Shown here: positions 1 through 5,968 of the stretch, piece after piece
Layout: the number at the start of each line of letters is the position of its first letter
How positions within the stretch are numbered: the first letter of the stretch is position 1
Assembly (NCBI GenBank): GCA_011525445.1
Contig: WTGE01000393.1
Coordinates: forward strand, 1-6,053
Direction of reading: 5' to 3'
Length of the DNA stretch: 6,053 nt
From: Synechococcus sp. CO36386bin_37
GTDB taxonomy: Bacteria; Cyanobacteriota; Cyanobacteriia; PCC-6307; Cyanobiaceae
Made by a program: the position numbers and the translations under genes
Notes under the pieces: generated by a model
Seen by the model: only the letters and a program-made list of their open reading frames with translations
Database searches by the model: none
Told to the model about the DNA's origin: nothing

Positions 1-693
1 TCGTAGATCCTCCCCTGCGATCGCTTGCAGCAGTTCAGCTGCATCAGATACTGACGTTGCAAAGGGACCTACTTGGTCGAGCGAACTCGCGAAAGCCACC
101 AAGCCATAGCGGCTCACACGGCCATAGGTCGGTTTCAGACCAACCACCCCGCAAAAGGATGCTGGTTGTCGGATTGATCCACCGGTGTCGGATCCCAGGG
201 ATGCCATGCATTCTCCAGCCGCAACTGCTGCTGCACTTCCACCTGAGCTGCCTCCAGGGACATAGGCGGTATTCCAGGGGTTTGCTGTTGGACCGAAGGC
301 TGACGTCTCGGTCGAGCCGCCCATGGCGAACTCGTCCAGGTTCGTCTTGCCAATCAATACTGCGCCTGATCGCCACAGACGATCGGTGACTGTGGACTCG
401 TAAGGAGGAACGAAAGACTCCAGCATGCGGCTGGAGCAGGTCGTGAGGATTCCTTTCGTGCAAAGGTTGTCTTTGATGGCCATGGGCACCCCTGCAAGAG
501 GTGGTAGTTGCTCCCCTGCTGCGCGGGCTTCGTCCAAGCGATCAGCATCGGCGCGGGCGCGTTCCGCGGTGATTTCCAGGAAGGAATGAACGCTGGGATC
601 GACAGCATCAATTCGAGCCAGATGATGGTCGGTCAGCTCCCTGGCGGAAACTTCACCGCGTTCAAGTTGCTGACGCCACTCGGCAATCGCCAT
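1..693 (-). CDS. gatA: Glu-tRNA(Gln) amidotransferase subunit A, N-terminal part (runs off left edge)
   Basis: This is the amidase subunit of GatCAB. It releases ammonia from glutamine, which is used to convert Glu-tRNA(Gln) to Gln-tRNA(Gln) in the cytoplasm of bacteria that lack glutaminyl-tRNA synthetase. I translated 231 codons by hand without a stop or frameshift; about half of a usual ~485-residue GatA is present and the C-terminal half lies beyond position 1. The amidase-signature Ser-cisSer-Lys triad is readable: Lys74 in AIKDN, Ser149 in PGGSSGGS and Ser173 in DTGGSIRQP, with the spacing expected for the family. The ATG at 693 opens [16 protein letters not shown], typical of GatA; no other ATG, GTG or TTG lies between it and the in-frame TAA upstream. 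No strong ribosome-binding site is seen. It follows the DUF1816 gene after 43 bp on the same strand. GatB and GatC are not in the window. Confidence 0.97.
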   Translation of the reverse strand, partial: MAIAEWRQQLERGEVSARELTDHHLARIDAVDPSVHSFLEITAERARADADRLDEARAAGEQLPPLAGVPMAIKDNLCTKGILTTCSSRMLESFVPPYESTVTDRLWRSGAVLIGKTNLDEFAMGGSTETSAFGPTANPWNTAYVPGGSSGGSAAAVAAGECMASLGSDTGGSIRQPASFCGVVGLKPTYGRVSRYGLVAFASSLDQVGPFATSVSDAAELLQAIAGEDLR

Positions 694-736
694 CTGCAGG
701 ATTTGGGTTCCAACAGCGACGCTATCAGCATCAGGA

Positions 737-982
737 TCAGCCCTGAGCGTTGATCGTTAAAGGTTCGGACCGGCGACAACGCAGAAGTGAATGATCCATG
801 GATGATGGTGCTTCTGAGGAGAGGTCTTCAAGAAACGCAGGAAGCTCTCTGTTGAGGCCGTTTTTTGTGACAAAGGGTCCAAACCAGTACGTGACGTCTG
901 GGTCATGGGTTTGGACCCGAGCCCACCACGCCACTCCGAGACCGTTGGCAAGACTGCGCAGAGGCCTGATCAGGGGGCTCAT
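737..982 (-). CDS. DUF1816 domain protein, small cyanobacterial protein of unknown function
   Basis: This 81-residue protein has the recognisable DUF1816 core at about residues 18-59: a Trp-Trp pair (AWWARVQT), then DVTYWFGPF, then a stretch ending FLEDLSSE. The family is small, mostly cyanobacterial and without an established biochemical role. There is no signal peptide and no convincing membrane segment. The tail after residue 60 is less conserved in appearance and holds a single Cys (residue 69). The start is an ATG at 982. A GAAAG stretch lies about 8 bases before it and is at best a weak ribosome-binding site. It sits 55 bp downstream of rlmB and 43 bp upstream of gatA on the same strand, so it is probably cotranscribed with them. 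Family assignment is from motif recognition; any link to translation is only positional. Confidence 0.85.
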   Translation of the reverse strand: MSPLIRPLRSLANGLGVAWWARVQTHDPDVTYWFGPFVTKNGLNRELPAFLEDLSSEAPSSMDHSLLRCRRSEPLTINAQG

Positions 983-1037
983 GAAAGAGCTTTCGATGTC
1001 AAATCATTGTGCCTTGCTATCTGTCGTTTGGTCGAGA

Positions 1038-2693
1038 TCAGAGCTCAATACTCACTTCAAAAGCATCAGTTCCTGACAATTCAGATGGGTCACGCTGCAA
1101 CTCAATATTGACCATTGGGGGTTCCGAAGGCTGAATGCAGTCTCTGTCTCCCAAGGGGGCCTCGAGGGGATTTCGTACGCCGTTGTCGACCTTGATTTCT
1201 TCATGCTGTTCCGTTGGTTGATCCTCTGGCTTTGAAGTGGCAGCGATCATCGCTGCTGTTGATCCCACCAAATGCGGTCTGGTGATCCGTGGTGATGGAT
1301 TCTGTCCCTTGAGTCCCTTCATCCAGCTTCGACGTGCCACTTCATACAGACAAAGTGCTGTGGCAACGGAAGCATTCAGGCTGGGAGTCACGCCTCGCAA
1401 AGGGATGCGAATCAATTGATCGCAATGCCGACGGGTCAACATCGACAATCCCTGACCCTCAGAGCCCGTCACAATCACCAACGGTCCTTCCAGATCCACT
1501 TCCTCAAGCGTGAGATCGCCTTCTTCTGCTAATCCGATCACCCGATAACCAGAGGTTTTCAGCGTTTCCAGGGAGCGATTGAGATTGACCACACGAGCGA
1601 CGGGTAAGTGTTCCAGGGCACCCGCTGCCACCTTGGCAACCGATCCCGTCAAGCCAGCACTGCGACGTTGAGGGAGAACGACCCCATGGGCTCCCAACGC
1701 TTCCGCCGAGCGGACAATGGCCCCCAAATTGTGAGGATCGGTCAGGCCATCGAGGGCAAGCAACAGAGGCGCTTCATCTAAAGCGCTGCAGCCCTTCACT
1801 AGATCGCCGAGGTCGAATGTTTCCGCAGCGGCGGTTTGCAAAACAATGCCTTGATGAACCGCACCGCCGGTGAGCTGGCCCAGCCTTGCCCAGCTGACCT
1901 CTTCCACCAAGACACCGGAGGATTTGGCGTCTTTGAGAAGTTGGAGGAATTTTGAAGTGCTGCGCAGTTCCGATGTACACCAAACGCGATGGATGGGGCG
2001 ACCCGCTTCTAAGGCTGCTTGAGTGGCATGACGCCCCCAGAGCAAATCATCGGCAACGGGTTCAGCAGCGTGAGGACTCGCTTCGCCTCGGGATTTGTCG
2101 TCCAGGCGCTGCGAGAAACGTCTATTGCTGTCTGAGTTGTATGAGCGACGTTCGTCGGACCGTGGTCGACGGACTCGGTCGGTTCGATCCCAGGAGTCAC
2201 GACGGTCCCCTGGGCCTGGGCCGTGTTCAGGACGACCAGAAAAACGTCGTCCTGAAGATCGTTGCTCTGACAACCGTGGGTTGGGAAACCGGTCGCTGGA
2301 TGAGCGACTGCCTTCCGAAGAGCGCCGCTCAAACGAGGACCTGCGATCGCTTGGAACCGAATCCCGCGATCGACGCTCTGAAAAACGTCGGTCCGTCGGC
2401 TTCCAATCGTTTGATTGCCAATCCTTGGGTTCCCGATCGAACGCTCGACGTTCAAAAGAGGATCGACGGTCATTCCTGCGACGGTCGCTACCGCCACGGT
2501 CAGTGAATCGTTTGTCACTGGATTGACGGTCATGCCGGCGACTGTCGCTACTCCTTGCTTCGGGACGATTTCCCCAACTGTCTTCCCGGTTGCGACGCAG
2601 GGGCGGTGGGCCGTCACGAAAGGGACGACGTCCGCGGGAACCAGGGCCGCTGCTGGATCCAGAGGAGGGGCGGCGTTCGTTTCGTGAGCTTAT
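1038..2693 (-). CDS. rlmB: 23S rRNA (guanosine-2251-2'-O-)-methyltransferase, TrmH/SpoU family, with long RS-rich N-terminal tail; probable ATA start
   Basis: This SPOUT-class enzyme transfers a methyl group from S-adenosylmethionine to a 23S rRNA ribose in the P-loop. Numbered from the proposed ATA start the protein has 551 residues. Residues 1-214 are disordered-looking and Arg/Ser/Asp-rich. The TrmH substrate-binding domain begins near 215 (DDLLWGRHAT). The SPOUT domain spans about 310-455, with motif 1 (Asn322, Arg328 in NLGAIVRSAEALG), motif 2 (Glu412 in VTGSEGQGLS) and motif 3 (Ser438, Asn440 in SLNASVATAL). An acidic tail of about 90 residues follows. The first ATG/GTG/TTG in frame is a TTG at 2273, but the frame is open for another 140 codons of the same composition, back to an ATA that overlaps the mrnC stop by 4 nt. 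I therefore extend to 2693; the minimum gene is 1038-2273. The methyltransferase family is certain; the exact target base is inferred from the subfamily. Confidence 0.9.
   Translation of the reverse strand: MSSRNERRPSSGSSSGPGSRGRRPFRDGPPPLRRNREDSWGNRPEARSSDSRRHDRQSSDKRFTDRGGSDRRRNDRRSSFERRAFDREPKDWQSNDWKPTDRRFSERRSRDSVPSDRRSSFERRSSEGSRSSSDRFPNPRLSEQRSSGRRFSGRPEHGPGPGDRRDSWDRTDRVRRPRSDERRSYNSDSNRRFSQRLDDKSRGEASPHAAEPVADDLLWGRHATQAALEAGRPIHRVWCTSELRSTSKFLQLLKDAKSSGVLVEEVSWARLGQLTGGAVHQGIVLQTAAAETFDLGDLVKGCSALDEAPLLLALDGLTDPHNLGAIVRSAEALGAHGVVLPQRRSAGLTGSVAKVAAGALEHLPVARVVNLNRSLETLKTSGYRVIGLAEEGDLTLEEVDLEGPLVIVTGSEGQGLSMLTRRHCDQLIRIPLRGVTPSLNASVATALCLYEVARRSWMKGLKGQNPSPRITRPHLVGSTAAMIAATSKPEDQPTEQHEEIKVDNGVRNPLEAPLGDRDCIQPSEPPMVNIELQRDPSELSGTDAFEVSIEL
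2461..2551. repeat. Imperfect 31-nt direct repeat with 60-bp period inside the rlmB tail
   Basis: Bases 2461-2491 and 2521-2551 match at 27 of 31 positions and lie exactly 60 bp (20 codons) apart. On the minus strand they encode similar peptides, SDRRRNDRRSS and SDSRRHDRQSS. The repeat therefore keeps the rlmB frame and looks like an internal duplication within the low-complexity N-terminal tail. The spacing and copy number do not suggest a CRISPR or mobile element. Confidence 0.7.
2690..2693 (-). promoter_or_regulatory. ATAA stop/start overlap joining mrnC and rlmB
   Basis: On the minus strand the mrnC TAA (2692-2690) shares two bases with a candidate ATA start (2693-2691) for rlmB. The geometry equals the common ATGA coupling overlap with one G replaced by A. 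No Shine-Dalgarno-like sequence precedes it; the bases just upstream are pyrimidine-rich (CACCACCCCTGTC). Any initiation here would probably depend on ribosomes finishing mrnC. Confidence 0.55.
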
Positions 2694-3112
2694 GACAGGG
2701 GTGGTGATGACAGGGCGGTGTCGGTCTCCTCAAGTCGATCCAAGAGCTGCGCGAGCCGCGCCGGATTCTGCAGAAAGAGCCAGCCCACCATTGTCTCAAA
2801 TCCCGTTGCTTTTCCATAAATACCGGCATCAGCTCGCCTGGGTCCACGTCCGGCTCTGTTGCGTCCTCGTCTCACCTGGTCAAGCTCTTCTTGGGTGAGG
2901 AAAGGCTCAAGTTTCTTGAGTGCGTCGGCCTGAGCATCAGCTCGAACCTGGGAGACCACGGCCAGATGCAGGTCTTGAGCACGGCCGGGTGTCTTGCAAA
3001 ATTTCAATCTTTGATGCAATTCCCAGACAGCGTCCCCTAGCCAGGCCAGTTGCAACGATCCAAGATCGGGTTGCGTTGTCTGTGGGTGCTGAGACCGAAT
3101 CCAATCGCTCAA
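2690..3112 (-). CDS. mrnC: Mini-ribonuclease III
   Basis: This RNase III-like endonuclease lacks the double-stranded-RNA-binding domain; characterised homologues mature the ends of 23S rRNA. It is 140 residues long, the usual size of the family. The catalytic fold is marked by LAWLGDAVWELHQR (Asp27), the basic stretch VRRGRNRAGRGPRR (80-93) and GFETMVGWLFL with the second catalytic acid, Glu106. The start is a TTG at 3112 that overlaps the TGA of the STAS gene as TTGA, with no Shine-Dalgarno upstream, so translation is probably coupled. Internal starts would remove residues ahead of the catalytic Asp; residues 1-16 look variable, so a slightly later start is possible. The next gene, rlmB, also acts on 23S rRNA, which fits a shared ribosome-maturation role. 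Family assignment is firm. Confidence 0.93.
   Translation of the reverse strand: MSDWIRSQHPQTTQPDLGSLQLAWLGDAVWELHQRLKFCKTPGRAQDLHLAVVSQVRADAQADALKKLEPFLTQEELDQVRRGRNRAGRGPRRADAGIYGKATGFETMVGWLFLQNPARLAQLLDRLEETDTALSSPPLS
3109..3112 (-). promoter_or_regulatory. TTGA stop/start overlap joining the STAS gene and mrnC
   Basis: The minus-strand TGA of the STAS gene (3111-3109) lies inside TTGA, whose first three bases (3112-3110) are the apparent TTG start of mrnC. No purine-rich ribosome-binding site is seen in the preceding 20 bases. This is the arrangement expected for termination-coupled reinitiation. Confidence 0.6.
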
Positions 3113-3474
3113 GTTGCCAATTCAGTCACTGCTGTTTGGAGGTCTTCTGCGAGATGAAGAAAATCTTCAAGACGCACAAGTTTCACAGTTTGGATCACAC
3201 GCGCGTTCCCTACAACTGCAAAATCCCTTTTGGAGTCTTTGCATTGCTTAGCGAACTGAACAAGAACACCTAGACCTGATGAGTCAAGAAAATCAACCTT
3301 AAAAAGGTCGATCACAGCTGGCGACTTATTCGTTTTAAGAACGTCGTTCACGTAGGCCATGAACTGACTCTCGGAATAAGCGTCGAGTTGGCCGGTGAAA
3401 TGAAACACCACACATCTTCCTTTCTGCTCGAAGCCTCCCCGAAGCGAAACGGTTAATCGCTGCAGTTCAGAAAT
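3109..3474 (-). CDS. STAS-domain anti-sigma-factor antagonist (SpoIIAA/RsbV-like); start uncertain
   Basis: Proteins of this family take part in partner switching: the unphosphorylated form binds an anti-sigma kinase and frees its target, and phosphorylation of a conserved Ser stops this. The Ser lies in FLDSSGLGVL (3277-3288 region); other STAS landmarks are FTGQLDAYSE, AVIDLFKVDF and DFAVVGNARVIQTVKL. The first conventional start is a GTG at 3411, giving 100 residues that begin inside the beta-strand just before GQLD. In frame upstream, 21 more open codons from an ATT at 3474 encode a plausible first strand (LQRLTVSLRGGFE); a TAG lies a few codons further up. A GGGGGA stretch lies 8 bases before the ATT. 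CTG at 3465 is another candidate. I list the longer form; 3109-3411 is the conservative version. It sits between carA and mrnC, and no kinase or phosphatase partner is in the window. Confidence 0.85.
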   Translation of the reverse strand: MSELQRLTVSLRGGFEQKGRCVVFHFTGQLDAYSESQFMAYVNDVLKTNKSPAVIDLFKVDFLDSSGLGVLVQFAKQCKDSKRDFAVVGNARVIQTVKLVRLEDFLHLAEDLQTAVTELAT

Positions 3475-3540
3475 GGGACCAATCCCCCGAAAGTTCTATT
3501 GCGGTGAATACTAGGGAGGTTGACTCGTTCTCACCACGAT

Positions 3541-4680
3541 TCAGCGACGATCTGCCATCAAGGTTGCAAACCGAGCGAAATGATGATCTGCATCATGGGG
3601 CCCAGGGCTTGCTTCTGGGTGATATTGAATGCCAAAAACTGGTTGGTTGCGATGGGCTAAAGCAGCAACGGTGCGGTCGTTCAGATTGAAATGCGTGACT
3701 TCGATCCTGTCGCTCGGCAATGACGTCGCATCCAGAGCGAAACCATGGTTCTGGCTGGTGATCTCAACCTGACCAGTCGTGCCACAAGGATGGTTGAGAC
3801 CTCGATGCCCATAGGCCAGCTTGAAGGTTTTTCCACCGAGGGCTAACCCAAGGATCTGATGACCTAGGCAGATACCAAAAATGGGGAGCTGACGCTGTTC
3901 CAGCAACTTTCGGGCAAGAGTGATACCCGTTTCGACGGCGGCTGGATCTCCAGGTCCGTTAGAGAGGAATACTCCCTCTGGTTCATGGGACATCACGGTT
4001 TCGAGGTCTGTATTGCCAGGCAAAACGGTTAAGTCACATCCATGACTCACCAACCGTTCCAGGATCGCCCGTTTGATTCCAAAATCAATGGCGACGACGC
4101 GGTAGGGGCGTGACGGACGCACTTGAGCGCGCTGATCAAAGCTGACGCGGCATGGTGTCGTCCAGGTGTAGGCGGTTGAAGTAGATACCTTTTGAGCCAG
4201 ATTCAACCCCTCCATCGATGGGGCTTGATTCAGTTCCTCCAACAGTTCCAGAGCTGGGCGCCCATCACTACTAATTACTCCGTTCATGGGACCCAACTCA
4301 CGCAGATGCCTGACCAGTGCACGGGTATCCACACCCTGAATACCGATAATGTCGTTGCGTTCCATCCAGTCAGGAAGGGACTCACGGCTGCGCCAGTTGC
4401 TCGGAAGAGGTGCAATTTGCCGCACGATCATTCCACGCGCATGGGCTTGATCGGCTTCTTGGTCATCGGGATTGACACCGATGTTGCCGATTTCTGGGTA
4501 GGTGAACGTGATCAGTTGACCTGAATAACTCGGGTCAGTGAGCACTTCTTGATATCCAGTCATTCCGGTGTTGAACACCACTTCGCCGATCACGCTTCCA
4601 CGCTGACCACAGGCAAAGCCTTCGAGAACAGTTCCATCCTGCAGGACGAGACGCGCTGTGAATGGGTTGGAGCTTGTCAT
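3541..4680 (-). CDS. carA: Carbamoyl-phosphate synthase small (glutaminase) subunit
   Basis: It hydrolyses glutamine and passes ammonia to CarB for carbamoyl phosphate, the precursor of arginine and pyrimidines, in the cytoplasm. The 379 residues match the usual length. The N-terminal CPSase domain (about 1-150) contains [20 protein letters not shown] and the sequence around [13 protein letters not shown]. The C-terminal class-I glutamine amidotransferase domain (about 193-375) has the nucleophile Cys271 in [16 protein letters not shown] and the His354/Glu356 pair in [12 protein letters not shown], so it looks fully active. The ATG at 4680 gives an [21 protein letters not shown] start that aligns with the family start. 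It lies 30 bp after trpD with no clear ribosome-binding site, and upstream of the STAS gene. CarB is not in the window. Confidence 0.97.
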   Translation of the reverse strand: MTSSNPFTARLVLQDGTVLEGFACGQRGSVIGEVVFNTGMTGYQEVLTDPSYSGQLITFTYPEIGNIGVNPDDQEADQAHARGMIVRQIAPLPSNWRSRESLPDWMERNDIIGIQGVDTRALVRHLRELGPMNGVISSDGRPALELLEELNQAPSMEGLNLAQKVSTSTAYTWTTPCRVSFDQRAQVRPSRPYRVVAIDFGIKRAILERLVSHGCDLTVLPGNTDLETVMSHEPEGVFLSNGPGDPAAVETGITLARKLLEQRQLPIFGICLGHQILGLALGGKTFKLAYGHRGLNHPCGTTGQVEITSQNHGFALDATSLPSDRIEVTHFNLNDRTVAALAHRNQPVFGIQYHPEASPGPHDADHHFARFATLMADRR

Positions 4681-4710
4681 CAGCAGACGCGAGTAACAGC
4701 GTTAGCCCCT

Positions 4711-5757
4711 TTATTCTTCCCTGCAACCTGCCAGGGCACCACGCAGAGACACAAGACGGTGCCACGGCAGCCCCTCGTGCAGAGAGGATATGGCTATCTT
4801 CACTCCGGCCTCGAAGTCAGATTGAAGGCCCGCAGCCCACAACACAAGGCCTGTGTTGAGAGCGACTGCATGACTATGGGCGGTAGGAGCCTGTCCCTTC
4901 AAAACGGCCTCCAGGATTTGCTGATTGGTCATTAAGTCACCACCTTGCAACGCTTTCAGAGGTGCAGGGGTGAGTCCAACATCAACGGCATCAATCGTTT
5001 CACTCCTGATGACCCCATCGCTCAGAATGCGCAGCTGATTTGGACCTTCGAGCGAGGCTTCGTCCAGACCCCCTGCTCCGTACACCACCACCGCTCGCTT
5101 CAGCCCGAGTTGTTGCAAGGCCTCAGCCATCGGATCTAACAGTTCGGCCTTGGCGACACCAAGAACCTGAGCGTCTGGAGTGAGGGGATTGACCAAAGGG
5201 CCGAGCAGGTTAAACACCGTGCGTACACCCAAACTGCGGCGAAGAGGGGCAAGGTTGATCAGTGCTGGATGCCAGGCCGGAGCGAACAGGAATGTCACTC
5301 CAGTGGAAGCCAGTGCATCAACCACTGATGCAAGAGGGGATTTCAGTTGCAATCCCAAACCTTCGAGAACATCAGCGGAACCAACCTTGCCGCTGGCGCT
5401 TCGGTTTCCGTGTTTTGCAACGTGGGCACCACAGGCTGCCGCCGTAAAGGCCACAGCCGTTGAAATGTTGAAGGTATTGGCACCGTCCCCACCTGTGCCA
5501 CAGGTGTCGACCAAGGGGATTTTGGGTTTTGCTTCAGGGAGTGCACAGGCTTGGCGCAGAACCTGCGCCATCGCTGCCAGTTCAGTTCCCTGCAGGTCAC
5601 GTGCGCGGAGTGCGGCCAGGAATGCACCTGTTTGAACGGGAGTGAGTTTCTCCTCAAGCCAGGCTTCCATCAATGCAGAGGCGTCTCCCCTGGTTAAAAC
5701 TTCGCCCACAAGGAGTTGGTCGAGAAGTTGGGGCCAGGACACGGATGCAGTGACCAT
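4711..5757 (-). CDS. trpD: Anthranilate phosphoribosyltransferase
   Basis: It joins anthranilate to PRPP to make phosphoribosyl-anthranilate, the second committed step of tryptophan synthesis. The 348 residues from the ATG at 5757 fit the usual 330-350. Visible family motifs are the PRPP loop [14 protein letters not shown] (87-100), [15 protein letters not shown] (115-129), FAPAWHPAL (158-166), [11 protein letters not shown] (181-191) and the metal-binding Asp232-Glu233 in GGLDEAS. The frame stays open to a TTG at 5850, but those 31 extra codons lie in a two-hairpin, terminator-like sequence and resemble no TrpD, so I reject that start. No clear Shine-Dalgarno precedes the ATG (CCCCTCTCATAC). 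No other trp gene is in the window; carA follows after 30 bp. A terminator-like element in the leader may control it. Confidence 0.96.
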   Translation of the reverse strand: MVTASVSWPQLLDQLLVGEVLTRGDASALMEAWLEEKLTPVQTGAFLAALRARDLQGTELAAMAQVLRQACALPEAKPKIPLVDTCGTGGDGANTFNISTAVAFTAAACGAHVAKHGNRSASGKVGSADVLEGLGLQLKSPLASVVDALASTGVTFLFAPAWHPALINLAPLRRSLGVRTVFNLLGPLVNPLTPDAQVLGVAKAELLDPMAEALQQLGLKRAVVVYGAGGLDEASLEGPNQLRILSDGVIRSETIDAVDVGLTPAPLKALQGGDLMTNQQILEAVLKGQAPTAHSHAVALNTGLVLWAAGLQSDFEAGVKIAISSLHEGLPWHRLVSLRGALAGCREE

Positions 5758-5786
5758 GTATGAGAGGGGGTGAACGATTGACTCAG

Positions 5787-5817
5787 AAAAAAACCCGGTG
5801 TGCAGATGCACTCCGGG
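5787..5817 (-). terminator. Intrinsic terminator-like hairpin with U7 in the trpD leader
   Basis: On the minus strand the RNA reads CCCGG, A, GUGC, loop AUCU, GCAC, A, CCGGG and then seven U's. This gives nine GC-rich pairs with one A-A mismatch, at 5817-5794, and the U-tract at 5793-5787. On the plus strand the A-run precedes the hairpin, so termination would be only in the minus direction. No minus-strand gene lies upstream within the window, and trpD begins about 30 bp downstream. It may therefore end a small RNA or act as a premature terminator (attenuator) for trpD. Confidence 0.75.
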
Positions 5818-5844
5818 CCGGATGATGGGGACTTCCCCACTATC
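5787..5844 (-). ncRNA. Candidate two-hairpin small RNA or trpD leader RNA
   Basis: Two hairpins stand side by side on the minus strand, three bases apart. The first (5844-5821) has a UGGGG/CCCCA core around loop AAGU, extended by GAU/AUC outer pairs with one mismatch and one G-U wobble. The second is the U-tailed terminator at 5817-5787. The unit is about 58 nt. It does not show the Yfr1 or Yfr2 core motifs that I know from picocyanobacteria. Whether it is an independent transcript or the 5' leader of trpD cannot be told from sequence alone. Confidence 0.4.
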
Positions 5845-5904
5845 TCTCAAGAAAGAAATAATGACCAGACCAACGGCTTTCTAGTTGTTACTGCGCGGCC
5901 ACTT

Positions 5905-5950
5905 GTTGATCGGGAATCAACTTGAGACCAACCTGGATGTCTAGGTTGAT
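5905..5950. repeat. Nested inverted repeats (GTTGAT / ATCAAC) upstream of the ABC transporter gene
   Basis: GTTGAT (5905-5910) and ATCAAC (5916-5921) form an inverted repeat with a 5-bp spacer. CAACCT (5929-5934) and AGGTTG (5943-5948) form a second pair, and the latter runs into another GTTGAT (5945-5950) that could also pair with the ATCAAC. The cluster ends 18 bp before the ATG of the plus-strand gene, where an operator or alternative RNA fold would act. The motifs are short, and chance is not excluded. Confidence 0.35.
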
Positions 5951-5968
5951 GTCTGTTCTGCTTCATGC

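Larger units (their letters stand above)
5758..5968. other. Divergent intergenic region between trpD and the ABC transporter gene
   Basis: About 211 bp separate the two divergent start codons, so promoters for both directions should lie here. On the minus strand it contains a two-hairpin element with a U-tract next to trpD. On the side of the plus-strand gene it contains several inverted GTTGAT/ATCAAC motifs. I find no convincing paired -35/-10 boxes; CATTAT on the minus strand near 5855 is a weak -10 candidate for trpD or a small RNA. No ORF here has convincing protein-like content. Confidence 0.6.

Noticed and set aside
983..1037. TTGACA on the minus strand before the DUF1816 gene as a promoter -35 box
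   Set aside because: The matching -10 position falls inside the DUF1816 coding sequence and shows no TATAAT-like hexamer.
2271..2273. TTG at 2273 as the rlmB start
   Set aside because: It falls in the middle of a compositionally uniform Arg/Ser-rich tail that stays open for 140 more codons up to the mrnC stop, so it is probably an internal Leu codon. I cannot fully exclude it.
1952..2526. Two long plus-strand ORFs (1952-2506 and 2095-2526) opposite rlmB
   Set aside because: They are antisense shadows of the GC-rich, repetitive rlmB tail; no known domain is visible and the Arg/Ser richness of the second mirrors the opposite strand.
2461..2551. CRISPR-like direct repeats
   Set aside because: There are only two imperfect copies, inside a coding frame with an exact codon-multiple spacing; no array or cas gene is present.
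2009..2617. Minus-strand ORF of 202 codons with repeated TVATVAGMTV-like segments
   Set aside because: It is out of frame with the RlmB catalytic domain and overlaps it; the repeats mirror the Arg/Ser-rich rlmB codons read in another frame.
4549..4935. Plus-strand ORF of 128 codons across the trpD-carA junction
   Set aside because: It is antisense to two firmly identified genes and shows no protein-like features.
5787..5817. Hairpin as a terminator for plus-strand transcription
   Set aside because: On the plus strand the run of A's precedes the stem and no U-tract follows it, and no plus-strand gene ends nearby.
5758..5850. TTG at 5850 as the trpD start (31 extra codons)
   Set aside because: The extra codons cover two hairpins and a terminator U-tract, resemble no TrpD N-terminus, and the ATG at 5757 gives the normal family length.
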